Part shown: piece after piece, positions 53,222 to 62,303 of the stretch
Position numbering within the stretch: the first letter of the stretch is position 1
How the letters are laid out: each line of letters opens with the position of its first letter
NCBI GenBank assembly: GCA_900450455.1
Contig: UGGN01000002.1
Location: 124,001-188,000, forward strand
Direction of reading: 5' to 3'
Length of the DNA: 64,000 bases
DNA from: [Eubacterium] infirmum
Lineage (GTDB): Bacteria > Bacillota > Clostridia > Peptostreptococcales > Anaerovoracaceae
Made by a program: the position numbers and the translations under genes
Notes under the pieces: model-generated
What the model was told of the DNA's origin: nothing
Seen by the model: only the letters and a program-made list of their open reading frames with translations
Databases searched by the model: none

Positions 53222-54292
53222 ATGCAATCATTAATAGAACTTAAGAACATAAGCAAAGCATTTGGCGATACGACGGTGTTAGATGACTTTAATTTGAATG
53301 TGAATGAGAATGAGTTTATCACGCTGCTAGGACCTTCAGGTTGCGGAAAGACTACGACGCTCAGAATAGTAGGTGGCTTTGAGACGCCTGATGAGGGAAG
53401 GGTATTCTTTGAGGGAAAAGACATAACGGATCTTGCACCAAACAAGAGACATATAAACACAGTTTTTCAGAAGTATGCTTTGTTCCCACATATGAATGTA
53501 GGAGATAATATTGCCTTTGGACTAAAGATCAAAGGCAAGAGCAATCAGTACATCAAAGATAAAATAAAGTATGCGCTAAATCTCGTAAACCTAAGCGGAT
53601 ACGAAAGAAGAAAAATTGATTCACTCTCGGGCGGTCAGCAGCAGAGAATTGCGATTGCAAGGGCGATAGTTAACGAACCTAAGGTTCTGCTACTGGACGA
53701 ACCGCTTGGAGCTCTTGACCTTAAGCTCAGACAGGACATGCAGTATGAGCTTATTAGACTGAAGAACGAGCTGGGAATTACATTCCTATATGTAACTCAT
53801 GACCAGGAGGAAGCTCTTACTATGAGCGACAAAGTTGTTGTTATGAACGGTGGATATATACAGCAGATGGGAACACCGGAGGAGATATATAATGAGCCTG
53901 AAAATGCATTTGTTGCTGACTTTATAGGTGACAGCAATATCATAGATGCTGTGATGCTCGAGGATAGGTTTGTAAAGATAGGTGAGACTGTCTTTGATTG
54001 TGTAGATACCGGATTTGGAAAGAACAAGCCAGTCGATGTAATGATAAGACCTGAGGATATTATCATCAGAGAGCCCGGCAAGGGCAAGATTGATGGAGTA
54101 GTTACCCATAATATTTTTATTGGCGTCTATTATGAGATGGAGATTGAGGCAGGTGGATTCACTTGGCTAGCTCAGAATACGACCAGCTTTGCAGTAGGCG
54201 AGCATGTGAGTATTGATGTAATTCCCTTCAATATACAGATCATGCACAAACCTCAGACCAAGGAAGAGGAGGCAATAGAGATAGATGTATAA
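53222..54292 (+). CDS. potA: Spermidine/putrescine ABC transporter ATPase
   Basis: A 356-aa cytosolic ATPase of the polyamine importer. Walker A GPSGCGKTT, Q-loop TVFQKYALFPHM, signature LSGGQQQR and Walker B LLLDEPLGALD are intact. A C-terminal TOBE domain lies at about 280-345 (DVMIRPEDIIIREP). The start follows GGAGGGG. It overlaps potB by 8 nt. Confidence 0.95.
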   Translation: MQSLIELKNISKAFGDTTVLDDFNLNVNENEFITLLGPSGCGKTTTLRIVGGFETPDEGRVFFEGKDITDLAPNKRHINTVFQKYALFPHMNVGDNIAFGLKIKGKSNQYIKDKIKYALNLVNLSGYERRKIDSLSGGQQQRIAIARAIVNEPKVLLLDEPLGALDLKLRQDMQYELIRLKNELGITFLYVTHDQEEALTMSDKVVVMNGGYIQQMGTPEEIYNEPENAFVADFIGDSNIIDAVMLEDRFVKIGETVFDCVDTGFGKNKPVDVMIRPEDIIIREPGKGKIDGVVTHNIFIGVYYEMEIEAGGFTWLAQNTTSFAVGEHVSIDVIPFNIQIMHKPQTKEEEAIEIDV

Positions 54293-55097
54293 AAAGCCTT
54301 TTGCAATTCCATTCATAGCTTGGATACTTATCGGCACTATTGTTCCGGTAATTGTTATAGCTTTCTATGGATTTACAGATAGGAGCGGGGCTTTTACGGT
54401 CGAAAATGTGACTAGCATTCTCGCACCTGAGCATGCGAAGGCGCTTTGGATGTCTCTTTTACTCGCTTTTATCAGCAGCATAATATGTTTAGTAATCTCT
54501 CTGCCGCTAGCTTTGATTCTCAGAAACAGTAAGTTGAGCAGCAAGGGGTTTTTGGTGTTCATTTTTATCCTGCCTATGTGGATGAACTTCCTGCTCAGAA
54601 CTATGGCTTGGCAGGTGCTTCTTGAAAGAGGCGGTCTGATCAATAACTTCTTTGAGAATATAGGTATGCCCGGGCTTCAGATTATAAACACGCCGGTGGC
54701 GGTTGTTTTAGGCATGGTCTACGACTATCTGCCTTTTATGATATTACCTATATATAACTCCATGATTAAGATTGAAAATGCAGTTATCGAGGCGGCCTAT
54801 GACCTTGGTGCGACAAAGGCAAAGGTATTCAAGGATGTCATTATTCCACTTTCCGTTCCGGGAATAGCAAGCGGTATAACCATGGTTTTCGTGCCTGCGC
54901 TTACGACATTTGCCATTTCAAACATGCTGGGCGGAGGTAAGATATATTTGATAGGTAATATCATAGAGCAGGAGTTTACAACGACTTCGAACTGGAATCT
55001 CGGTTCGGGGCTATCGCTTGTAATGATGGTATTCATTTTGATTACTATGGAGCTGATGTCGAGGCTCGATAAGGATGGGGATGGTGCTTTGATATGA
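54285..55097 (+). CDS. potB: Spermidine/putrescine ABC transporter permease PotB
   Basis: A 270-aa permease with six membrane helices and the cytosolic EAA loop (EAAYDLGATKAKVFKDVIIPLSVPG) that contacts PotA. It starts inside the end of potA, with AGGAGG 12 nt upstream, and ends over the potC start (ATGA). Confidence 0.95.
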   Translation: MYKKPFAIPFIAWILIGTIVPVIVIAFYGFTDRSGAFTVENVTSILAPEHAKALWMSLLLAFISSIICLVISLPLALILRNSKLSSKGFLVFIFILPMWMNFLLRTMAWQVLLERGGLINNFFENIGMPGLQIINTPVAVVLGMVYDYLPFMILPIYNSMIKIENAVIEAAYDLGATKAKVFKDVIIPLSVPGIASGITMVFVPALTTFAISNMLGGGKIYLIGNIIEQEFTTTSNWNLGSGLSLVMMVFILITMELMSRLDKDGDGALI

Positions 55098-55873
55098 GAA
55101 AGATTGGAAGTAACATTTACCTTGCGCTTATCGTCATGTTTTTGTATTTGCCGATTTTGACACTAGCCGTATTTTCGTTTAACAAGGCTAAGACTATGGC
55201 GGTTTGGTCGGGCTTTTCGCTCAGATGGTACAGAGCCATGCTGGAAAACGAGCAGATAATCGAGGCCATAAGAAATACTTTTTCAATTGCCTTTGTAGCT
55301 GCTGTCGTTTCAACACTTATTGGAACCTTTGCCTGCCTTGGCATGAGCAAAATGAGAAAGAAGTCGCAGAACCTTTTGATGGGGCTAAACAATATCCCGC
55401 TACTGAATGCGGATATCGTTATAGGAATATCTTTGATGATGACATTCCTGGCGTTCAAAATCGACCTTTCATGGACGACGGTTTTGCTATCACATATCAC
55501 ATTTTGCATACCTTATGTAATACTTTCGGTTTTGCCTAAGATAAAGCAGTTAAGCCCAAGTGCCTACGAGGCGGCGCTGGACCTTGGAGCAAGTCCGCAG
55601 TACGCTTTCTATAAGATTGTTATGCCTGAGATTTGGCCGGGGATTTTCTCAGGATTTTTGCTTGCTTTTACGATGTCGGTAGACGATTTTGTTATAACGC
55701 ACTTCACAAGAGGTGCAGGGATAAACACGATTTCAACTTTGATATACAGCCAGGTTAAGGTCGGAATCAAGCCGACGCTGTTTGCACTTTCGACGGTAAT
55801 ATTTTTGCTGGTGCTCGTCATCCTGGTGATAACAAACATTCTTTCAGGTATAAAGGAGGGCAAGGGCAGATGA
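55094..55873 (+). CDS. potC: Spermidine/putrescine ABC transporter permease PotC
   Basis: A 259-aa permease, partner of PotB, with six helices and an EAA loop (EAALDLGASPQYAFYKIVMPEIWPG). Both ends overlap neighbours by 4 nt. It is not fused to PotD, unlike in some Firmicutes. Confidence 0.95.
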   Translation: MRKIGSNIYLALIVMFLYLPILTLAVFSFNKAKTMAVWSGFSLRWYRAMLENEQIIEAIRNTFSIAFVAAVVSTLIGTFACLGMSKMRKKSQNLLMGLNNIPLLNADIVIGISLMMTFLAFKIDLSWTTVLLSHITFCIPYVILSVLPKIKQLSPSAYEAALDLGASPQYAFYKIVMPEIWPGIFSGFLLAFTMSVDDFVITHFTRGAGINTISTLIYSQVKVGIKPTLFALSTVIFLLVLVILVITNILSGIKEGKGR

Positions 55874-56937
55874 AGAAAAAAATAGTTTCAATGCTTCTCA
55901 TTATCGCACTCTGCCTAGGACTTACCGCCTGCGTAGGAAACCGTGATAAGGGGGCAAAGAACCCCAAAGTCCTCAAAATTTATAGCTTAGGTGACTACTT
56001 TGATCCCGCTTTGATAGATGAGTTTGAGAAGGAAACCGGAATCAAGGTTGTTCTTGATAACTTCGATACAAACGAAGAAATGTACCCGGTTATGACAAAA
56101 GGAACAGTCAAGTACGATGTAATATGTGCATCGGACTACATGATTCAAAAACTTCTAAAAAAGAAACTTCTAGCTAAGCTCGACTATGCAAAGCTACCAA
56201 ACTACGAAAATATTGATCAAAGGTATATGAAGCTTGCATCAAAGTTTGACAAGAATAACGAGTATGCGATTCCGCATACATGGGGAGTGCTCGGCATCAT
56301 GTATAACACAAAGAAGATTGCTAAGGGTGAGATTAATTCTTGGAATGACCTTCTTAATAAGAAGTACGACCAGCAAATTGTCATGCCTGACAGCGTGCGA
56401 GATAACTTTGCTATTGCGCTAAAGGCTAAGGGATACTCGATAAACACCAAGAAAGAGACTGAGCTCAAGAAGGCAACAGAGTTCCTACAAAATCAAAGAC
56501 CTCTGGTCTACAAATACTCAAACGATGCGGCAAGAGATCTTGCCATCGGAGGCTCTACGGATATTGCCGTTGTCTGGAATGGGGAGGTTCTTTATTCCAG
56601 GGATGAAAACAGCAATTTAGATTTCGTTGTACCGAAGGAGGGAAGCGAGGAGTTTCTCGACATGTGGGCAATACCTGCAAATGCTGAACACAAGAAGAAT
56701 GCTGAGAAGTGGATTGATTTTATGATGCGCAAGAAGACTGCGCTAAAAAACTACAAATACCTGACATATACCATTCCTAATAAGGCGGTCATAGATGAGG
56801 TATCAAAGGATACTGATAACGAGAAATACATCTTCCCGGATGAGAGTATCATATCAAAATGTGAATCGCTCATGGATCTCGGCACCAAGTACGACGATAT
56901 GTATAATAAATACTGGAAGAAGTTTAAGTCAAATTAA
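55870..56937 (+). CDS. potD: Spermidine/putrescine-binding lipoprotein PotD
   Basis: A 355-aa lipoprotein. The signal peptide ends in lipobox LTAC, with the acylated cysteine at residue 21. The mature part is a periplasmic-binding-type fold (KVLKIYSLGDYFDPALIDEFEKETGI, TWGVLGIMYN, WAIPANAEHKKNAEKWIDFM). It captures polyamines outside the membrane for PotBC. The gene ends just before an IS element, which separates it from its original terminator. Confidence 0.94.
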   Translation: MKKKIVSMLLIIALCLGLTACVGNRDKGAKNPKVLKIYSLGDYFDPALIDEFEKETGIKVVLDNFDTNEEMYPVMTKGTVKYDVICASDYMIQKLLKKKLLAKLDYAKLPNYENIDQRYMKLASKFDKNNEYAIPHTWGVLGIMYNTKKIAKGEINSWNDLLNKKYDQQIVMPDSVRDNFAIALKAKGYSINTKKETELKKATEFLQNQRPLVYKYSNDAARDLAIGGSTDIAVVWNGEVLYSRDENSNLDFVVPKEGSEEFLDMWAIPANAEHKKNAEKWIDFMMRKKTALKNYKYLTYTIPNKAVIDEVSKDTDNEKYIFPDESIISKCESLMDLGTKYDDMYNKYWKKFKSN

Positions 56938-56952
56938 TCTACAATGATACGG

Positions 56953-56960
56953 TAAATAAG
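56953..56960. repeat. Target site duplication, left copy
   Basis: TAAATAAG directly before the IS left end; identical to 58305-58312. Confidence 0.95.
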
Positions 56961-56987
56961 GGGCTATAGGACAAAAAGTGTTGATGA
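56961..56987 (+). repeat. IS left inverted repeat
   Basis: A 27-bp arm starting GGGCTATAGGACAAAAAG, perfectly repeated inverted at 58278-58304. Part of it (GGACAAAAAGTGTTGAT, 56969-56985) recurs in the same orientation at 57057-57073, inside the element. Confidence 0.95.
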
Positions 56988-57041
56988 AAATCGCCATGCG
57001 CATTGAGAATTCAATGTCTATGGCGATTTAATCTTTTTTGA
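56988..57041 (+). terminator. Hairpin inside the IS left end
   Basis: AAATCGCCAT pairs with ATGGCGATTT and an inner CATTGA/TCAATG stem closes on GAAT. The stem is followed by AATCTTTTTT. It can stop transcription entering from potD, shielding the transposase, and is now the first terminator met by the pot operon. Confidence 0.8.
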
Positions 57042-57155
57042 AAGAAGATTAAGGGTGGACAAAAAGTGTTGATAAAAAGTTTCTAATCTATTCAAATTTC
57101 AACGTTAAAACGTGGTATATCTTCCTTAGAATCAGAGTTCTTGGAGGAATATATT

Positions 57156-58277
57156 ATGAAGCAGGTAAATTGTCCAATTTGTAATTGCAAATGTATAAAA
57201 CACGGTAAGATAAAATCTGGCTCTCAAAGGTGGTTTTGTAAGTCTTGTAAGTTAGCGTTTACGCCAAAGATAGATAATGATACTAAACAGCTTCAGCATT
57301 TCTTGGCTTGGTTATTCAGTAAAGAAGTACAAAGTAATATGTCAGGTGGTGGAAGAACTTTTAGAAGAAAAACCTCCAAGTTTTGGGATATATGGGTTAT
57401 GGCACCAAAGATTGAAAAATCAAAAGATGTACTGTATTTTGATGGTATATATCTATCGCGTAAATCGTGTATTTTGATATGTTGTGACAAAGAACATGTA
57501 TTAGGTTGGTACGTATGCAGATATGAGCATTCAGGAGCTTGGGAGGCTCTAATGAGTCGTATAGCAGAACCTAAGGTGGTTGTATCCGATGGTGGTAAAG
57601 GATTTAGAAAAGCACTTAAGAGAAAGTGGCCAAAGACAAAGCATCAAAGATGCGTATTTCACGTGTTTTCACAGGTTAAAAGATATACAACAAGTAGACC
57701 AAATACTTTAGCCGGGCTAGAGCTTTATGCACTGGCAAGGGATTTGTTTGATGTTAAAAGTATTGAAGACTCAAAGATATGGGTTGATCGTTTTACAGGT
57801 TGGATTGTCAAGCATAAACGTTTTTTAAGCGAAGTAACATATGATGAAAATGGAAAGATAAGACCTAAGCATGAAAGACTGATAAAGGCTGAAAAATCAA
57901 TGCTAAGACTACTTAATGATAATACTCTATTCACGTATCTTAATGAAGAATTAAGGGCTGAGTTTAAAATTCCATCGACAAACAATCGAATTGAAGGTGG
58001 TGTAAATGCTTGTCTTAGGGAGATGCTGCATAACCATAGGGGGTTATCTGTTGAGAGAAGAATTAAAGCGGTTTTTTGGTGGTGCTATATGCACTCACCA
58101 AAACCGCTTTCTGCTTCTGAGATATTAAAAACAATGCCTACAAACAAGAGCATAGATGATATTTACAAGAAGATGACTGCCAAGAAACAACTAGAAGATA
58201 CTATTCCTATGTGGGGTGATGCAGTTGTATGGAGCGAGCTACATCATTCGAGCAATTATCCGGTGTACTGGGATTAA
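57156..58277 (+). CDS. IS256-family transposase (IS1249 group)
   Basis: A 373-aa Mutator-type DDE transposase. The N-terminus is a zinc ribbon (CPICNCKC, CKSC). The core has a catalytic Asp in DVLYFDGIYLS, a second in VVVSDGGKGFRKA, and a Glu in NNRIEGGVNACLREML, with the conserved HQRCVFHVF. The frame is complete and ends one base before the right repeat. The ATG at 57156 lies 8 nt after GGAGG. Confidence 0.93.
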   Translation: MKQVNCPICNCKCIKHGKIKSGSQRWFCKSCKLAFTPKIDNDTKQLQHFLAWLFSKEVQSNMSGGGRTFRRKTSKFWDIWVMAPKIEKSKDVLYFDGIYLSRKSCILICCDKEHVLGWYVCRYEHSGAWEALMSRIAEPKVVVSDGGKGFRKALKRKWPKTKHQRCVFHVFSQVKRYTTSRPNTLAGLELYALARDLFDVKSIEDSKIWVDRFTGWIVKHKRFLSEVTYDENGKIRPKHERLIKAEKSMLRLLNDNTLFTYLNEELRAEFKIPSTNNRIEGGVNACLREMLHNHRGLSVERRIKAVFWWCYMHSPKPLSASEILKTMPTNKSIDDIYKKMTAKKQLEDTIPMWGDAVVWSELHHSSNYPVYWD

Positions 58278-58304
58278 TCATCAACACTTTTTGTCCTATA
58301 GCCC
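58278..58304 (-). repeat. IS right inverted repeat
   Basis: A 27-bp perfect reverse complement of 56961-56987, starting just after the transposase stop. Confidence 0.95.
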
Positions 58305-58312
58305 TAAATAAG
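58305..58312. repeat. Target site duplication, right copy
   Basis: TAAATAAG directly after the IS right end; identical to 56953-56960. Confidence 0.95.
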
Positions 58313-58319
58313 CATTAAA

Positions 58320-58372
58320 AAACCGCCTTGGAGCTGGCTCATGATAAGCGTTCCTCCGCAGGCGGTTTGTTT
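58320..58372. terminator. Original shared terminator of potD and the convergent gene
   Basis: AAACCGCCT (58320-58328) pairs with AGGCGGTTT (58360-58368), followed by GTTTC on the plus strand and by T-rich sequence on the minus strand. The IS now separates it from potD. Confidence 0.85.
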
Positions 58373-59401
58373 CTATATGATATGAATATATTTTTCCAGC
58401 TCTTTCTCAAATTCAACGCGGTGATGCTTGGTATAAATACCGGGGGTTCCGCCGGTGTGAATCATAACTACGTTTTCTCCCTTTGATATCTCACCCTTTT
58501 CTACCATCTCCAGAATTCCTGCAAAAGTCTTACCTGTATAGCATGGATCCATGATTATGCCTTCCTTGCTCCCCAGGTAGTAGATTGCATCGCGAACCTC
58601 CTTGCAAGGGTTGTTATATGCGCCTCTATGGTAGTCGCAGGTTAGGTCAAAGTCGCTTTCCTTTGCTTCAAACTTCATTCCAAACTCTTCCTTACAGCTG
58701 TTGTAGTATTCGATAGCTGTTTTTTCTATTCCGTCCGGGAATGGCTCTATTGCAACGCCGGTGAGCCTAAAACCTAGGTTTTCATTCTTCTGTCCGGAAA
58801 ATAGCCCCATATAGGTTCCCATGCTACCAACAGTTGTAATTACGCGTGGGTCTTCCAAGTTCATTTCCTTAAGCTGCTTGTCCAGTTCGAGTGAGCAGTC
58901 GTAGTAACCGAGCATACCGATATTGTTTGAGCCGCCGGTGCAGATAAAGTAAACCTTTTCGCCTTTGTTTTCCCATTCTTTGGTAATCTTTGCAAAAGCT
59001 TCTTCAGCGACTTCCTGCTTTGTTCTTGTACCATCGTTGTGAACGAGGTATACATTGCAGTTCATGATTCCATCTAGTATAAGATTAGCAGATATCTCAC
59101 CCGGATATTCGTCAACGGCAACTATGGCTGATTTCAGTCCGAAGTGAGCGGCCGAAGCTGCGGTAAGTCTGCCGTGATTGGTTTGTGCACCGCCGGTAGT
59201 AAGAAGCATGGTTGCACCCTTATCCAAAGCATCCTTTACGAGATATTCGAGCTTGCGAAGCTTGTTTCCGCCGGTACCGAGGGCCGTTATATCATCTCTC
59301 TTGAGATAGAGGTTTATACCTAGATCATCAGAGACATTTTTGAGATATGTAATCTGTGAAGGCTGCATCAAAATATTAACCTTATCATGTCCGTAAAGCA
59401 T
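58373..59401 (-). CDS. dcyD: D-cysteine desulfhydrase / ACC deaminase family
   Basis: A 342-aa PLP enzyme of fold type II. The PLP lysine is in GTGGNKLRKLEYL, and TTGGAQTNHGR is the substrate-binding serine/threonine loop of the DcyD/ACC deaminase group. The HTGGTPG loop binds the PLP phosphate. Most bacterial members degrade D-cysteine to pyruvate, sulfide and ammonia; ACC deaminase activity is less likely in an anaerobe of this type. An AAAGGAG site precedes the ATG at 59401. It is divergent from the malolactic operon. Confidence 0.85.
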   Translation of the reverse strand: MLYGHDKVNILMQPSQITYLKNVSDDLGINLYLKRDDITALGTGGNKLRKLEYLVKDALDKGATMLLTTGGAQTNHGRLTAASAAHFGLKSAIVAVDEYPGEISANLILDGIMNCNVYLVHNDGTRTKQEVAEEAFAKITKEWENKGEKVYFICTGGSNNIGMLGYYDCSLELDKQLKEMNLEDPRVITTVGSMGTYMGLFSGQKNENLGFRLTGVAIEPFPDGIEKTAIEYYNSCKEEFGMKFEAKESDFDLTCDYHRGAYNNPCKEVRDAIYYLGSKEGIIMDPCYTGKTFAGILEMVEKGEISKGENVVMIHTGGTPGIYTKHHRVEFEKELEKYIHII

Positions 59402-59542
59402 AGCATAGACTCCTTTCAGTTAACAAACATTATGTTTTTATATAGATAATACCATACTTTGATATATTTTATAATACATAGATAATATTTCATAATACTA
59501 ATGCTAATATTAACTCAGATTGTGTATAATATAAGATAATTA

Positions 59543-59590
59543 TGTTGATAAGATTATTTTAACTGATGTTGATAAGATAATTTTGACTGA
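59543..59590. repeat. 24-bp imperfect tandem repeat upstream of mleS
   Basis: Two units (59543-59566, 59567-59590) match at 22 of 24 positions. Both begin TGTTGATAAGAT and end ACTGA. They end 5 nt before the -35 box of the mleS promoter, as activator sites often do. Confidence 0.85.
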
Positions 59591-59594
59591 TAAA

Positions 59595-59624
59595 TTGACT
59601 GTTATGAAACGGATGATTTATAAT
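59595..59624 (+). promoter_or_regulatory. Sigma-A promoter of the malolactic operon
   Basis: TTGACT (59595-59600) and TATAAT (59619-59624) with an 18-bp spacer, 28 nt before the mleS start. Confidence 0.78.
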
Positions 59625-59651
59625 ATTTGATTAAACAATGGAGGTATTATT

Positions 59652-61277
59652 ATGAAAGCACACGAATTACTAAACAACCCATTTCTGAACAAAGGAACAG
59701 CGTTCACTATGGAGGAACGTAAGGAACTTGGTCTAATTGGACTACTACCGCCATATGTTCAGACTATAGAAGAGCAGGCCGCACAGACATATGCTCACAT
59801 GGAAAGAAAGACGACTGATTTGGAAAAACGTCTATTTCTAATGGAAATATTTAATACTAATCGTACGCTTTTCTACTATCTATTTTCTCAGCACCTAGAG
59901 GAGTTTAACCCTATTGTATACGATCCAACAATTTCTGAAACAATAGAAAACTATAGTGACCTCTTTGTAGATCCTCAGTATGCAGGATATCTTGATATAA
60001 ATCATCCCGAAAATATCGAAGAAACCTTAAAAAATGCTGCCGGAGACCGCCATATTCGTCTAATTGTTGTTACAGATGCTGAGGAAATACTAGGAATTGG
60101 CGATTGGGGAACAAATGGTGTGGATATTTCAGTAGGAAAGCTTATGGTTTATTCTGGAGCGGCTGGAATTGACCCTGCTACTGTACTGCCTTTAGTGATA
60201 GATGCTGGAACAAACCGCAAGGCACTCCTTGATAATCCTAATTATTTGGGAAACCGTCACGAGCGTGTTACGGGTGAAACATATTATGATTTCATTGACA
60301 AGTTTGTACAGACTGCGGAAAAACTCTTCCCAAAGCTATATCTACATTGGGAGGATTTTGGACGTTCAAATGCAGCTAAAATCCTTGAGAAATATCGCAA
60401 AAAAATACCTACTTTTAACGATGATATTCAAGGAACAGGTATAGTAACTCTAGGAGGTCTATATGGTTCATTAGAAATTTCGGGAGAAAAGCTAACAGAT
60501 CAGATTTATGTATGCTACGGTGGTGGCACAGCTGGTGCTGGAATTGCATCACGTGTACATAGAGAAATGGTAAACGAAGGACTTTCAGAGGATGAAGCTT
60601 ACAAGCGTTTCTTCATGGTAGATAAGCAGGGGCTTCTATTTGACGATATGGATGACCTAACACCTGAGCAAAAGCCTTTTGCAAAGAAGCGTTCTGACTT
60701 TACCAATCCAGATAAGATGACAAGTCTATTAGAAGTAGTTAAGACCGTTAAGGCTACAATTTTAGTTGGAACATCAACAAATCCGAATTCGTTTACCAAA
60801 GAAATTGTTGAGGTTATGTGTGAAAACTCAGCACATCCAATGATTTTCCCACTTTCAAATCCAACAAAGCTTGCTGAAGCAAAGGCTGAAGATCTCATAA
60901 AATGGTCAGATGGAAAAGCATTCGTTGCAACAGGTATACCTGCTGATACTGTTTCATATAAAGGTGTAGATTATGTTATCGGTCAGGCTAATAATGCTTT
61001 GATATATCCAGGTCTAGGACTTGGAATGCTAGCATCCGAGGCTAGCCTTTTGACAGATGAAATGATTGGTTCAGCAGCTCGTGCGCTAAGTGGAATCATA
61101 GATATGAAAAAAGCGGGTGCTCCTGTATTGCCACCGTTTAAGTATGTTGCAGAGGTTTCAATTAAGGTAGCCGAGGCTGTTGCAAAGAAGGCTCAAGAGC
61201 AGGGGCTTGCGCGCTCTGAGGAGAAAGATATGGCTAAGGCTGTACGAGAGCTTAAGTGGTATCCTAAGTATCGTTAA
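59652..61277 (+). CDS. mleS: Malolactic enzyme
   Basis: A 541-aa malic-enzyme family protein, very like the malolactic enzyme of lactic acid bacteria along its length. Landmarks are the N-terminus [20 protein letters not shown], the [18 protein letters not shown] nucleotide and malate region, THWEDF-type segment [14 protein letters not shown] with FNDDIQGTG (metal Asp), and NANAL-type [12 protein letters not shown]. It decarboxylates L-malate to L-lactate with NAD+ and Mn2+ and no net redox. A malic enzyme making pyruvate is the alternative. A GGAGG site precedes the ATG. The transporter gene downstream supports the malolactic reading. Confidence 0.9.
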   Translation: MKAHELLNNPFLNKGTAFTMEERKELGLIGLLPPYVQTIEEQAAQTYAHMERKTTDLEKRLFLMEIFNTNRTLFYYLFSQHLEEFNPIVYDPTISETIENYSDLFVDPQYAGYLDINHPENIEETLKNAAGDRHIRLIVVTDAEEILGIGDWGTNGVDISVGKLMVYSGAAGIDPATVLPLVIDAGTNRKALLDNPNYLGNRHERVTGETYYDFIDKFVQTAEKLFPKLYLHWEDFGRSNAAKILEKYRKKIPTFNDDIQGTGIVTLGGLYGSLEISGEKLTDQIYVCYGGGTAGAGIASRVHREMVNEGLSEDEAYKRFFMVDKQGLLFDDMDDLTPEQKPFAKKRSDFTNPDKMTSLLEVVKTVKATILVGTSTNPNSFTKEIVEVMCENSAHPMIFPLSNPTKLAEAKAEDLIKWSDGKAFVATGIPADTVSYKGVDYVIGQANNALIYPGLGLGMLASEASLLTDEMIGSAARALSGIIDMKKAGAPVLPPFKYVAEVSIKVAEAVAKKAQEQGLARSEEKDMAKAVRELKWYPKYR

Positions 61278-61294
61278 CATTTATATGTTGTCTA

Positions 61295-61328
61295 AAGTGT
61301 GCCGAGAAAGATACTGCTTGGCACACTT
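61295..61328 (+). promoter_or_regulatory. Intercistronic hairpin between mleS and mleP
   Basis: AAGTGTGCCGAG (61295-61306) pairs over 12 bp with CTTGGCACACTT (61317-61328), with a G-U pair and a 10-nt loop. No T-run follows, so it probably stabilises or processes the mRNA rather than ending it. Confidence 0.7.
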
Positions 61329-61347
61329 AGTATAAAGAAGGTGTTTT

Positions 61348-62295
61348 ATGAATATATTATTGACCTCTATAGAGAGTATAATTCCTATAATAGTTATAAT
61401 TGTCTTAGGATATGTTCTTCAGAACCGTGGATGGTTTGCGGAAAGCTTCGGAGCCAATCTATCACGCTTGATTATGAATGTAGCACTTCCTGCATCAATT
61501 TTTGTTTCAGTTATGAAATATTTGACGCTAGATAAGTTAATCAGCCTTTCAGGTGGCTTACTCTATACCTTTGGAGCATTCATATTAGGCTACATAGTAG
61601 CTTTCATTACTGTGAAGGTGTTCAAGGTTAGACCAGGACGCAGGGGCACGATGATTAACACATTTGTGAATGCAAATACAATATTTATCGGTTTGCCTTT
61701 AAATATTGCGTTATTTGGAAATGAAGCGCTTCCTTACTTCTTGATTTACTATATTACAAACACAGTCTCAACTTGGACACTAGGTGTATATTTGATGACA
61801 AGTGACAGCAAGACTGGTAAGAAGGCTGGCGCTAACAAGTTCGATTGGAAGAAGCTTCTACCCGCACCACTTATAGGATTTCTGATTGCACTAGCGTTTT
61901 TGGTTATTAAAATCCCAGTGCCTAGCTTTGCAACGAGTACGCTTACATATATAGGAAATCTAGTCACTCCGCTATCCCTACTATACATAGGTATAGTTCT
62001 TTCAAAGGCAGGACTAAAGACGATTAGCCTAGATAAAGATACCATTATTACCTTAATTGGAAGATTTGTACTTGGACCTGCTTTAATGATTGCAATTCTT
62101 TCGTTGACAGCAAAGGGAATGGCTACAGCAGAGTATAAAACATTTGTTATCCAGTCTGCAGCACCTGCACTTGCAGTTTTGCCAATCCTTGCACATCAAG
62201 GCGATGGAGATGTAGAATTTTCAACAAATGTCGTTACTGTAAGTACAATTCTATTTGTAATCGTTGTACCTATTGTTGATATGATATTAGGATAG
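61348..62295 (+). CDS. mleP: Malate permease, auxin efflux carrier (AEC) family
   Basis: A 315-aa membrane protein with about ten helices and the AEC pattern (PIIVIIVLGYVLQNRGWF, LSRLIMNVALPASIF, FVNANTIFIGLPLNIALFGNEALPYFL). In lactic acid bacteria MleP takes up malate and releases lactate, with the exchange generating proton motive force. It follows mleS by 70 nt with an AAGAAGGTG site. mprF starts 8 nt after its stop. Confidence 0.88.
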   Translation: MNILLTSIESIIPIIVIIVLGYVLQNRGWFAESFGANLSRLIMNVALPASIFVSVMKYLTLDKLISLSGGLLYTFGAFILGYIVAFITVKVFKVRPGRRGTMINTFVNANTIFIGLPLNIALFGNEALPYFLIYYITNTVSTWTLGVYLMTSDSKTGKKAGANKFDWKKLLPAPLIGFLIALAFLVIKIPVPSFATSTLTYIGNLVTPLSLLYIGIVLSKAGLKTISLDKDTIITLIGRFVLGPALMIAILSLTAKGMATAEYKTFVIQSAAPALAVLPILAHQGDGDVEFSTNVVTVSTILFVIVVPIVDMILG

Positions 62296-62303
62296 AGGAT
62301 TTT

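Larger units (their letters stand above)
56961..58304 (+). mobile_element. Intact IS256-family element (IS1249-like)
   Basis: A 1344-bp element with perfect 27-bp terminal inverted repeats (56961-56987 and 58278-58304) and a perfect 8-bp target duplication TAAATAAG on both sides. It carries one intact transposase. Perfect ends and an intact gene suggest recent movement. It sits between potD and the terminator shared with the convergent dcyD-like gene. A long hairpin and a second copy of part of the end sequence lie inside the left end. Confidence 0.95.
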
